Assembly: GCF_002374315.1 (NCBI RefSeq)
Contig: NZ_NWUX01000009.1
Coordinates: forward strand, 1 to 64,000
Length of the DNA: 64,000 bases
Source of the DNA: Vreelandella nigrificans
Lineage (GTDB): Bacteria; Pseudomonadota; Gammaproteobacteria; Pseudomonadales; Halomonadaceae
Reading direction: 5' to 3'
Below the pieces are notes generated by a model that was given only the letters and a program-made list of their open reading frames with translations, was not told the origin of the DNA and made no database searches. Below are positions 1 through 7,539 of this stretch, piece by piece; positions within the stretch are counted from its first letter, which is position 1, and every line of letters begins with the position of its first letter. A program made the translations under genes and the position numbers.

Positions 1-285
1 GCCTACTACGTGATGCGGGTGGGCAAGCTGCCGCTGGTGCCGTATCACATTCCAGGCGACCCCAAACTGGGCGATGCAGTGCGGGGCTTAGCGGGTCAAC
101 ACAGCGCGGTGCTGCTGGCCAACCATGGCCCGGTGGTGGCGGGAAAAAACCTCGAAGCTGCGGTGTATGCCACTGAAGAGCTGGAAGAGACCGCCAAGCT
201 CTATCTACTGCTGCGGGGCGAGAACCCACGGGGGTTAACTCCGGAGCAGGTCGCTGAGCTGGAAGCACGCTTTCCGAGAGACTAA
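1..285 (+). CDS. Class II aldolase/adducin-family protein, C-terminal part (OtnC-like)
   Basis: This is the 3' end of a gene that starts before the window; the frame is open from base 1 and stops at 283-285. About 94 residues remain. The segment with VMRVGKLPLVPY, then LLANHGPVVAGK and EELEETAKLY is typical of the C-terminal half of class II aldolases. It resembles the 3-oxo-tetronate 4-phosphate decarboxylase (OtnC) group most closely, from memory. The His of the NHGP motif is one of the usual metal ligands in this fold. The stop codon overlaps that of the convergent acdR gene by a few bases. The family assignment is good. The exact substrate (four-carbon acid phosphate or another sugar phosphate) cannot be settled without the N-terminal half and the upstream neighbours. 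Confidence 0.75.
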   Translation, partial: AYYVMRVGKLPLVPYHIPGDPKLGDAVRGLAGQHSAVLLANHGPVVAGKNLEAAVYATEELEETAKLYLLLRGENPRGLTPEQVAELEARFPRD

Positions 286-788
286 ATCGGCACCTTATGG
301 GTCGAGACCACTTGCCGCAGTCCCATAAACGAGCGGATCTGGCGCACGCCGGGCAGGTAGAGCAACTGCTCGGCGTGCAGCCGGTTGAAGCTTTGACTAT
401 CACGGGTGCGTACCAGCATAAAGTAGTCAAACTCCCCCGTTACCACGTGGCACTCCATACAGCCGGATACCTTCTGGGCTGCCTCTTCAAAGGCCGCAAA
501 GGATTCCGGTGTCGAGCGGTCCAGCACCACGCCAATCAACACCACCATACCTGCCTGTAGTTGCTCCGGGTCTAAATGCGCCACCACCCGGCTGATTACC
601 CCGTCTCGCTTGAGCCTTTCCACCCTGCGTAAGCACGCCGCCGGGCTCAAGTTCACCTGCTCTGCCAGTGCCACATTGGAGAGCGTGGCATCGTCCTGAA
701 GCAGCTTAAGGATACGCCGATCTGTTCGGTCTAATTCAGCGGCCTGATCACCAGGCTCAGGGCGTGAACGGGAGGTTTTTGAGCGCAC
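282..788 (-). CDS. acdR: Lrp/AsnC-family regulator, probable regulator of acdS
   Basis: A 168-residue Lrp/AsnC transcription regulator. An N-terminal winged helix-turn-helix spans about residues 18-75 (LDRTDRRILKLLQ, then NLSPAACLRRVERLKRDGVI). A C-terminal RAM/AsnC ligand-binding domain follows, with GEFDYFMLVRTRD and a LPGVRQIRSF segment. The gene is divergent from an ACC deaminase gene 203 bp away. This is the arrangement known for acdR-acdS, where the Lrp-type protein activates acdS and senses the amino-acid-like substrate, so the symbol rests on family plus position. The start is taken as GTG at 786-788, because no ATG occurs near the N-terminus and an AAGG lies about 9 bases upstream. 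The first 17 residues are polar and outside the usual domain. A different target would still be compatible with the sequence. Confidence 0.85.
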   Translation of the reverse strand: MRSKTSRSRPEPGDQAAELDRTDRRILKLLQDDATLSNVALAEQVNLSPAACLRRVERLKRDGVISRVVAHLDPEQLQAGMVVLIGVVLDRSTPESFAAFEEAAQKVSGCMECHVVTGEFDYFMLVRTRDSQSFNRLHAEQLLYLPGVRQIRSFMGLRQVVSTHKVPI

Positions 789-991
789 TATTATTTACCT
801 TATTCATCTATAAACACTATTTAAACCCACATAAAACATGCATTAGCAACTTTTATTGCTTTAAACCAGCCAATTTTGCAACACAAAAATCATAGCTAAC
901 ACTTACTATAAATAGCAGAGAGCACGCCAATTGTTCACAACAACCTTAGCCGCCCTATATCGCACCCAATGTTTTAAAGCTGGAGATTGCT
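789..991. promoter_or_regulatory. acdR-acdS divergent control region with candidate operator
   Basis: The 203 bp between the two divergent starts are clearly more AT-rich than the flanking genes and must hold both promoters. A small inverted repeat, TTGTT-CAC-AACAA, lies at 931-943, about 50 bp upstream of the acdS ATG, and could be a regulator site. The acdS start has a GGAG element about 8 bases before the ATG. Lrp boxes are degenerate, and I cannot assign one with certainty. Confidence 0.45.
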
Positions 992-2008
992 ATGAACCTC
1001 AAACGCTTCCCACGTTACCCACTCACCTTTGGCCCCTCTCCCATTACGCCGCTCAAGCGGCTAAGCGAACATTTAGGCGGTGAAGTGGAGTTGTATGCCA
1101 AACGCGAAGACTGCAACAGCGGCTTAGCCTTTGGCGGTAATAAAACCCGTAAGCTGGAATATCTGATCCCCGAGGCACTGGAACAAGGCTGCGATACGCT
1201 GGTATCGATTGGCGGCATTCAGTCTAACCAGACCCGCCAGGTAGCCGCCGTTGCCGCACACTTGGGCATGCAGTGCGTGCTAGTGCAGGAGAACTGGGTT
1301 AACTACTCCGATGCGGTATATGACCGGGTGGGCAATATCGAGATGTCGCGCATTATGGGCGCCGATGTCCGTCTGGACGACGCCGGTTTCGATATCGGTA
1401 TTCGCCCAAGCTGGGAGCAAGCGATGGAGGATGTTCGCCAGCGGGGCGGTAAGCCCTTTCCCATCCCCGCGGGTTGTTCAGAGCACCCTTACGGCGGCTT
1501 GGGCTTCGTTGGCTTTGCTGAAGAGGTACGCCAACAGGAGAAAGAGCTGGGCTTTAAATTCGACTACATTGTGGTGTGCTCGGTCACCGGCAGTACCCAG
1601 GCGGGCATGGTAGTGGGCTTTGCCGCTGATGGTCGCGCCCAGCGAGTCATCGGCATTGACGCCTCTGCCAAGCCCGAACAAACCCGCGAACAGATTCTGC
1701 GTATTGCCCGCAACACCGCAGAACTGATAGAGCTGGAAGGCGGCATTACCGATGACGATGTGATTTTGGATACCCGCTACGGCGGCCCAGAATACGGCCT
1801 GCCCAACGAAGGCACTCTGGAAGCCATTCGCCTGTGCGCCCGCCTAGAAGGCGTACTCACCGACCCGGTTTACGAAGGCAAATCCATGCACGGCATGATT
1901 GATATGGTGCGCAATGGTGAGTTCCCCGCTGGCTCTAAAGTGCTTTATGCCCACTTGGGTGGCGTGCCCGCACTCAATGCCTACAGCTTTCTGTTTCGTA
2001 ATGGGTAA
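992..2008 (+). CDS. acdS: 1-aminocyclopropane-1-carboxylate (ACC) deaminase
   Basis: A 338-residue PLP enzyme that converts ACC, the ethylene precursor of plants, to 2-oxobutyrate and ammonia. The length and almost every block match the Pseudomonas enzyme as I remember it. The PLP lysine is Lys51 in [10 protein letters not shown]. The ligand-binding [15 protein letters not shown] segment follows, then the GSTQAGM phosphate-binding loop and, near the C-terminus, [11 protein letters not shown] and AHLGGVPAL. Glu295 and Leu322 fall exactly at the numbers that separate true ACC deaminases from D-cysteine desulfhydrases, so this is probably a genuine AcdS. The ATG at 992 is preceded by GGAG. The gene is transcribed away from acdR and converges with the dehydrogenase gene ending at 2012, leaving only 3 bp between stops. 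It is cytoplasmic and probably induced by ACC through AcdR. Confidence 0.95.
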   Translation: MNLKRFPRYPLTFGPSPITPLKRLSEHLGGEVELYAKREDCNSGLAFGGNKTRKLEYLIPEALEQGCDTLVSIGGIQSNQTRQVAAVAAHLGMQCVLVQENWVNYSDAVYDRVGNIEMSRIMGADVRLDDAGFDIGIRPSWEQAMEDVRQRGGKPFPIPAGCSEHPYGGLGFVGFAEEVRQQEKELGFKFDYIVVCSVTGSTQAGMVVGFAADGRAQRVIGIDASAKPEQTREQILRIARNTAELIELEGGITDDDVILDTRYGGPEYGLPNEGTLEAIRLCARLEGVLTDPVYEGKSMHGMIDMVRNGEFPAGSKVLYAHLGGVPALNAYSFLFRNG

Positions 2009-2011
2009 GGA

Positions 2012-3133
2012 CTAAACAGCAACCCACTGCCCTGTCTGATCTGACGTTTCGATAGCGTCAATCAACCGATTCACCCTCGCGGCTTCGCGAAAATCGGGAT
2101 AAAGGGGGCGGTCGTTAATAATGCCCTCAACCAGATCACGCACCTCGATGATTTTCTGGTCGTTATAGCCCAAACCATGGCCCGGCGCGGGGCTGAAGGC
2201 CGCATAATCGGGGTGTTCCGGGCCCGCTAACAGGGTAGTAAAGCCGCGCCTACCGTGGGCATCGCCATGGCGATATAGCTGTAGCTCGCTCATACGCTCC
2301 TGGTCAAACACAATGGCGCCTTTGGTGCCCGTTAACGTGTAGGCTAGGCCCATTTTACGGCCAGCCGCCACCCGGGAGGTTTCGATATTGCCGATTAACC
2401 CCTGATCAAACCGCAGCATGGCCTGGGCCTGGTCGTCGTTTTCTACTGGGGCCATTCCGCTGCCGTTAGCATTGGGGCGCGTTGCAATAACGGTTTGTAG
2501 CTGGCCGCATACCTGGGTAATGCGCTGCCCGGTTAAAAACTCGGCCATATTGAGAATATGCGAGCCCACATCGCCTAACGCACCGGCGCCTGCGGTCGCC
2601 CGCTTGGTATGCCAATCGTGGGGCTTTTGCGGGTCGAGCAGGTAATCCTCGTTGTGCCGCCCACGAAAATGAATCAGCTCACCAATTTCACCGCTGGCAA
2701 CAATCTGGCGGGCCAGCTGGGTGGCGGAATTGCGAATATAGTTAAAGCCCACCAGGGTTTTGACACCCGCCTTTTCAGCCGCGGCGACCATCTCGTCGGC
2801 GTCTGCCATGCTCAGCGCCAGCGGCTTTTCAGCATAAACATGCTTGCCAGCGGCAATGGCGGCCAGGGCCATCTCTTTATGCAGGAAGTTGGGCGCGCAG
2901 ATATCCACCACGTCCACCTCACTATCTTCTACCAAGGCGCGCCAATCGTCGGTGGCGCGGGCAAATCCCCAGGCCCGCGCTCGGCTCTCTGCAGTGGCGA
3001 AATCGACATCCGCCAGCAGTTCGCAAACGGGTTTGGCGGGTAGCTCAAAAACGCTGGACGCCGCATTAAAGGCAATGGCATGGGCTTTGCCCATAAAGCC
3101 GGTGCCGATTAGGCCAATTTTGAGGGTTTTCAT
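2012..3133 (-). CDS. Gfo/Idh/MocA-family NAD(P)-dependent dehydrogenase, inositol cluster
   Basis: A 373-residue oxidoreductase. The N-terminal Rossmann fold (IGLIGTGFMGKAHA, residues 6-19) is followed by the family signature AEKPLAL, where the lysine is the conserved active-site residue, and by the C-terminal sheet domain with DVGSHILNMAEFL. It is last in the minus-strand inositol operon, 75 bp beyond iolA, with a GC-rich hairpin (3161-3181) in between. The likely job is oxidation of an inositol isomer such as scyllo-inositol, or of a related sugar, feeding the same pathway. It is clearly distinct from the iolG-type enzyme at 14543-15538 in length and sequence. The substrate cannot be read from the sequence. 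The ATG at 3131-3133 is clear. Confidence 0.8.
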   Translation of the reverse strand: MKTLKIGLIGTGFMGKAHAIAFNAASSVFELPAKPVCELLADVDFATAESRARAWGFARATDDWRALVEDSEVDVVDICAPNFLHKEMALAAIAAGKHVYAEKPLALSMADADEMVAAAEKAGVKTLVGFNYIRNSATQLARQIVASGEIGELIHFRGRHNEDYLLDPQKPHDWHTKRATAGAGALGDVGSHILNMAEFLTGQRITQVCGQLQTVIATRPNANGSGMAPVENDDQAQAMLRFDQGLIGNIETSRVAAGRKMGLAYTLTGTKGAIVFDQERMSELQLYRHGDAHGRRGFTTLLAGPEHPDYAAFSPAPGHGLGYNDQKIIEVRDLVEGIINDRPLYPDFREAARVNRLIDAIETSDQTGQWVAV

Positions 3134-3160
3134 TGTGATTATCCCTGTTTTAAAACAATA

Positions 3161-3181
3161 ACGCCGGGCTGGACCCGGCGT
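3161..3181 (-). terminator. Hairpin between iolA and the Gfo/Idh gene
   Basis: A perfect 8-bp inverted repeat, ACGCCGGG / CCCGGCGT, with a 5-base loop lies 28 bases beyond the iolA stop. Read on the minus strand, the stem is followed by TATTGTTTT, a modest U-rich tail. It probably acts as a weak terminator or mRNA-stabilising hairpin that lowers expression of the last gene of the operon. Confidence 0.6.
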
Positions 3182-3208
3182 CGATTGATGTCATGCCCCG
3201 TAGCCTGT

Positions 3209-4711
3209 TTACATGGTCGGCATGGTGAAGTGGTTGGTCTCTTCACGAATGCCGCTGGGCCAACGCTGGGTGATGGTCTTCATGCGGGTGTAGAAACGCA
3301 CACCGTCGGGGCCGTGCATATGCAGCGGGCCAAACAGCGAGCGCTTCCAGCCACCGAAGCTGTGGAACGCCATGGGCACCGGAATCGGCACGTTAACGCC
3401 GACCATACCGACCTGGATCTGCTCGCAGTACTGACGCGCCGCATCGCCGTCACGGGTAAAGATCGCCGTGCCGTTGCCGTATTCATGAGCATTGATCATG
3501 CTGACCGCTTCATCGAAACTGGCCACGCGAGCAATTGCCAGCACCGGGCCAAAGATCTCCTCAGAGTGAATACGCATGCTGGGCGTGACATGGTCAAACA
3601 GGCTGCCGCCGATAAAGTAGCCATCGCCTGCACCATCAACCGTTGTTTGGCGACCGTCGACCACTAGCTCTGCGCCTTCATCCACGCCAACCTGAATATA
3701 GTCCGCCACTTTGTCGCGGTGCTCGCGGGTGATCAACGGCCCCATATCGTTATCTGGGCCATCAACAAGTCCTGGCCCGACCGTCAGTTTATCCAGTTCG
3801 GCCACCAGTTTTTCACGCAGGCGGTTGGCGGTTTCTTCGCCAACGGGTACGGCCACCGAAATCGCCATGCAACGCTCGCCTGCCGAGCCATAGGCCGCAC
3901 CCATCAGGGCACCCACGGCTTGATCGAGATCCGCATCAGGCATGATCACCATATGGTTTTTGGCGCCGCCCAGGGCCTGAACACGCTTGCCATGGGCTGA
4001 TGCGGTAGCGTAGATGTACTCGGCAATTGGGGTAGAGCCCACAAAGCTCACTGCCTGGACACGCTCATCGGTGAGCAGCACATCCACCGCTTCTTTATCG
4101 CCATTGACGACATTAAAGACACCATCCGGCAGGCCCGCCTCTTTAAGCAGCTCAGCTAGGCGCAGCGGCGTAGAGGGATCTTTTTCCGAAGGTTTCATGA
4201 CGAAGGTATTGCCGCAGGCCAAGGCAATGGGGAACATCCACATAGGCACCATGGCGGGAAAGTTGAACGGCGAGATACCGGCGCACACACCCAGCGGCTG
4301 CATCATCGAGTAACTATCAACGCCGCTACCAACGTTCATGGAGTGCTCGCCTTTCTGCAGGTGGGGAATGCCGCAGGCAAACTCGACCACTTCCAGGCCT
4401 CGGGTCACTTCGCCTTTGGCGTCTGAAAACACCTTGCCGTGTTCGCTGGAAATCAGCCGCGCCAGCTCATCGGTGTGCTCTTCGACTAGCGCCTTGAACT
4501 TAAACAGGATACGCGAGCGCTTCAGCGGCGAGGTTTTTGACCAGGCGACAAAGGCCTCATCGGCAATGCGCACCGCTTCGCGGGTTTCGTCAGCGGTGGC
4601 GAGCGCTACTTGTGCGCTCTGCTCACCGGTGGCGGGATTATAAACCGGCGAAGTGCGCTGGCTCTGCCCGGCAGAGAGCTGGCCATTGAGATAGTGGGGT
4701 AACGTTTGCAT
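3209..4711 (-). CDS. iolA: Methylmalonate-semialdehyde dehydrogenase (CoA-acylating), inositol type
   Basis: A 500-residue aldehyde dehydrogenase. It catalyses the last step of the inositol pathway, converting malonate semialdehyde to acetyl-CoA and CO2; the same family (MmsA) also uses methylmalonate semialdehyde in valine breakdown. Visible motifs are [15 protein letters not shown] near residue 145, the cofactor segment [24 protein letters not shown], and the catalytic Cys in [11 protein letters not shown] near residue 286. The C-terminal [15 protein letters not shown] is characteristic of the MmsA/IolA group. The ATG at 4709-4711 gives a full-length family member. It follows iolE by 38 bp and is the eighth gene of the inositol operon. 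Position rather than sequence favours the inositol role over valine catabolism, since no other valine genes are near. Confidence 0.93.
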   Translation of the reverse strand: MQTLPHYLNGQLSAGQSQRTSPVYNPATGEQSAQVALATADETREAVRIADEAFVAWSKTSPLKRSRILFKFKALVEEHTDELARLISSEHGKVFSDAKGEVTRGLEVVEFACGIPHLQKGEHSMNVGSGVDSYSMMQPLGVCAGISPFNFPAMVPMWMFPIALACGNTFVMKPSEKDPSTPLRLAELLKEAGLPDGVFNVVNGDKEAVDVLLTDERVQAVSFVGSTPIAEYIYATASAHGKRVQALGGAKNHMVIMPDADLDQAVGALMGAAYGSAGERCMAISVAVPVGEETANRLREKLVAELDKLTVGPGLVDGPDNDMGPLITREHRDKVADYIQVGVDEGAELVVDGRQTTVDGAGDGYFIGGSLFDHVTPSMRIHSEEIFGPVLAIARVASFDEAVSMINAHEYGNGTAIFTRDGDAARQYCEQIQVGMVGVNVPIPVPMAFHSFGGWKRSLFGPLHMHGPDGVRFYTRMKTITQRWPSGIREETNHFTMPTM

Positions 4712-4749
4712 ATAGGCTCCTGATTAAAAGGCGACGGCTGTGGTGCTGT

Positions 4750-5652
4750 TTAGCTGGCAACGTCGAAACCTGCCTGCTCGGCAAGTTGGCGTAGGTTGCG
4801 GTAACCCAGGCGGGCGTAAGTCAGCGGATGGGCGACTTCCGGGTCTTGTTCGGCTTCAACCACTAACCAACCCTGGTAGCCCTGTTCGCACAGGTGGGTT
4901 AAGGCGGGCAGAAAATCCACATTGCCATCCCCCGGCACCGTAAACAGGCCGTCTAACACGCCGTTTAAAAAGCTTTTATCGCGGTTGCGTACCGCATCCA
5001 GCACTGGAAAGCGCAGGTCTTTGCAGTGCACATGGTGAATGCGATGGCTGTAGCGTTTGGCGATGGCGAGCGGGTCGCCGCCCGCACCTCGCAGATGACC
5101 AAAATCAAGCAGCAGCCCCACGCCTTCGCCGGTGTTGTCCATTAAGCGTTCAACGTCGGCCTGGCTTTCGATCACCGTGCCCAGGTGGTGGTGATATACC
5201 AACTGAATGCCCTGGGATTTCAGGTAGTCGCCCACCACCTCTAAACCACTCAGCAGGCGCTGCCACTCTTGCTCGGATAGGTGCGGACGCTGGGAGAGCG
5301 GGCGCTCCTGATCGCCATGTACACAGTGGGTAACTTCACACAGCACCATTACCTTCGCACCGCATTCCTTGAGCAGGTTCATGTGGTCCTGAATGGCGTC
5401 AATCTCTTCTTCAGGGGTGCGCTCTAGCAAGCGTGCGGAGTACCAGCCCGATACAAGCGCCAGGTCGTGGGCGCTAAGCACCTGGCTCAAAGCGTCGGGC
5501 GTACGGGGAAATTTGTTACCTAACTCAAAGCCGCTAAAACCCGCTTCGCGCCCCTCTTTCAAACAGGTTTCCAGCGGTGTTGCGCCGCCCAGGCTGGGCA
5601 AGTCGTCGTTCGTCCAGGTGAGCGGGTTGATGCCTAAAGTAACCGTTGGCAT
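4750..5652 (-). CDS. iolE: myo-Inosose-2 dehydratase
   Basis: A 300-residue TIM-barrel enzyme of the xylose-isomerase-like family. It dehydrates 2-keto-myo-inositol to 3D-trihydroxycyclohexane-1,2-dione, the second step of inositol breakdown. The N-terminal block LGINPLTWTNDDLPSLGG is the usual IolE signature. Likely metal-binding residues occur in VYHHHLGTVIES, LLLDFGHLRGAGGDP and HHVHCKD, followed by VPGDGNVDF and a late Glu in WLVVEAEQDP. The length is normal and the ATG at 5650-5652 is clear. It lies 38 bp from iolD upstream and 38 bp from iolA downstream in the same operon. The enzyme is cytoplasmic and metal dependent by family. Confidence 0.95.
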   Translation of the reverse strand: MPTVTLGINPLTWTNDDLPSLGGATPLETCLKEGREAGFSGFELGNKFPRTPDALSQVLSAHDLALVSGWYSARLLERTPEEEIDAIQDHMNLLKECGAKVMVLCEVTHCVHGDQERPLSQRPHLSEQEWQRLLSGLEVVGDYLKSQGIQLVYHHHLGTVIESQADVERLMDNTGEGVGLLLDFGHLRGAGGDPLAIAKRYSHRIHHVHCKDLRFPVLDAVRNRDKSFLNGVLDGLFTVPGDGNVDFLPALTHLCEQGYQGWLVVEAEQDPEVAHPLTYARLGYRNLRQLAEQAGFDVAS

Positions 5653-5690
5653 AGCGTAATCCTTATGATTATGTTTGTTGAGGTCGAGAA

Positions 5691-7538
5691 CTAACGGGCT
5701 TGGCGCTGCTTGGCTTCGCGGTACCCTTGATAGGCTTTATTGACCGCTTCTCGCTCGGAAACCTCGGGCACGGCCACTTCCCACCAGGCGCCGCCTTCTT
5801 GGGTGCTGGGTAACGGGTCGGTGTCCAGGGCAATCACATAGGTCGAGGTGGCGCTGCGAGCACGCACCAGCGCCTGCTCCAATTCCGCAATACCGGTGAC
5901 CGATTCAGACTCACAGCCCAACGCTTTGGCATGGGCGGCAAAATCGGTTTTGGGCGCGCCGGCTTCCACAGTGCGGCAATCTTGCAGCAGGTTGTTGAAA
6001 CCCGCCCCGCCGGTAGCCTGCTGTAAGCGGTTGATGCAGCCATAGCCGCGGTTATCCAACACCACCACAATCAGCTTGTGGCCCAGCATCACCGAGGTTG
6101 CCAGTTCCGAGTTGTGCATCAGGTAGCTGCCATCGCCGACCATCACCACCACTTCCCGCTCTGGCTTGGCCATCTTGACGCCCAGCCCGCCGGCAATTTC
6201 ATAGCCCATGCAGGAGAAACCGTACTCGACGTGGTAGCTGCCGGGGCCCGAGCATTGCCAGAGCTTATGTAGCTCGCCGGGCAAGCCACCGGCGGCGCAT
6301 ACCACGGTGGTATCGTTGCCTGCCTGGCGATTGACGGCGCCGATCACCTGAGCATCGGTAGGCAGCGCCAGCCCTTGATCGGCGGTCACGCGGCGCACTA
6401 TTTCGGCCCATTCGTGTTTGAGCGTTCCGGTTTGTTCGCGCCACTCATCGCTGCCTCGCCATTCACCCAGCGCCGCGTCGAGTTGCCCCAGCCCGATCAA
6501 GGCGTCACAGCTTAGCGGCAACGCTTGATGCTTGAGGCTGTCGAAGCGGCCAACGTTGAGGGAAATCAGCGTTTTATCGCTGCCTTCAAACAGCGCCCGA
6601 GAGCCGGTGGTAAAGTCCTGCAGCCGCGTACCCACCGCCAGAATGACATCCGCTTGCTCCGCCAATTGGTTAGCCGCTGCGCTGCCGGTCACCCCAATGG
6701 CCCCCACCGCGCAAGGGTGGCTATCGGCCAACGCGCCTTTGCCCGCCTGGGTTTCAGCCACCGGGATACCGCGTGTTTTGGCAAACTCGGCCAGGGCATC
6801 GCAGGCAGCGGCGTAATGCACGCCGCCGCCGGCAATGATCAGTGGGCGCTTAGCCTGCTGCAGCGCGGCGATGGCTTGACGAAGCTCGTAAGCATCCGGT
6901 GGCGAGCGGCGAATGCGATGCACCCTGGGGGTAAAAAAGGCCACCGGATAATCGTAGGCAAAGGTTTGCACATCCTGGGGCAGCGCCAGGGTCGCAGGGC
7001 CGCAATGCTCCGGGTCAAGCAGGGTGGCAATCGCCTGGGGCAAGCTGGTCAGCAACTGCTCGGGGCGGCTAATGCGGTCGAAGTAGCGCGATACTGGGCG
7101 AAAACAGTCGTTGACGCTAATGGTCGGGTCACCGAAATGCTCCACCTGTTGGAGTACTGGGTCGGGTTCTCGGGTGGCAAAGGTATCCCCCGGCAGCAGC
7201 AAAATCGGCAGTCGGTTGGCGTGGGCAAGCGCCGCGGCGGTGATCATATTGGTCGCCCCTGGGCCAATCGAGCTGGTCGCCGCCATTAAGCGCTGGCGGC
7301 CATTAGCTTTAGCAAAGGCAATCGCCGCGTGGGCCATGGACTGTTCGTTATGGGCGCGAAAGGTCGGCAGCGTGTCTTGTACGTGGTAAAGCGCTTCGCC
7401 TAACCCCGCCACATTGCCATGACCAAAAATCGCGAACACACCTTCAAACAGCGCCACTTCTTGGCCATCCACCTCTATACGTTGTGCAGCAAGGTACTTG
7501 ACCAACGCCTGGGCCATGGTGAGTCGAATGGTGCTCAT
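5691..7538 (-). CDS. iolD: 3D-(3,5/4)-trihydroxycyclohexane-1,2-dione hydrolase, ThDP-dependent
   Basis: A 615-residue thiamine-diphosphate enzyme that hydrolyses the ring of trihydroxycyclohexanedione to 5-deoxy-glucuronate. The domain order is that of acetolactate-synthase-like proteins. An N-terminal pyrimidine-binding domain carries the activating Glu in FRAHNEQSMAHAA. The central domain includes GGGVHYAAA. The C-terminal pyrophosphate domain has the GDGSYLMHNSELAT motif that binds Mg-ThDP. The start codon follows the iolC stop with a single base between them, so translation is probably coupled. The length fits the family. The protein is cytoplasmic, and its product is the substrate of IolB encoded at 15625-16428. 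Confidence 0.95.
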   Translation of the reverse strand: MSTIRLTMAQALVKYLAAQRIEVDGQEVALFEGVFAIFGHGNVAGLGEALYHVQDTLPTFRAHNEQSMAHAAIAFAKANGRQRLMAATSSIGPGATNMITAAALAHANRLPILLLPGDTFATREPDPVLQQVEHFGDPTISVNDCFRPVSRYFDRISRPEQLLTSLPQAIATLLDPEHCGPATLALPQDVQTFAYDYPVAFFTPRVHRIRRSPPDAYELRQAIAALQQAKRPLIIAGGGVHYAAACDALAEFAKTRGIPVAETQAGKGALADSHPCAVGAIGVTGSAAANQLAEQADVILAVGTRLQDFTTGSRALFEGSDKTLISLNVGRFDSLKHQALPLSCDALIGLGQLDAALGEWRGSDEWREQTGTLKHEWAEIVRRVTADQGLALPTDAQVIGAVNRQAGNDTTVVCAAGGLPGELHKLWQCSGPGSYHVEYGFSCMGYEIAGGLGVKMAKPEREVVVMVGDGSYLMHNSELATSVMLGHKLIVVVLDNRGYGCINRLQQATGGAGFNNLLQDCRTVEAGAPKTDFAAHAKALGCESESVTGIAELEQALVRARSATSTYVIALDTDPLPSTQEGGAWWEVAVPEVSEREAVNKAYQGYREAKQRQAR

Positions 7539-7539
7539 T

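Noticed and set aside
6525-7289. A 254-codon open frame antisense to iolD
   Set aside because: It mirrors the coding strand of a well-conserved enzyme, has no ribosome-binding site, and gives a protein resembling no family I know.
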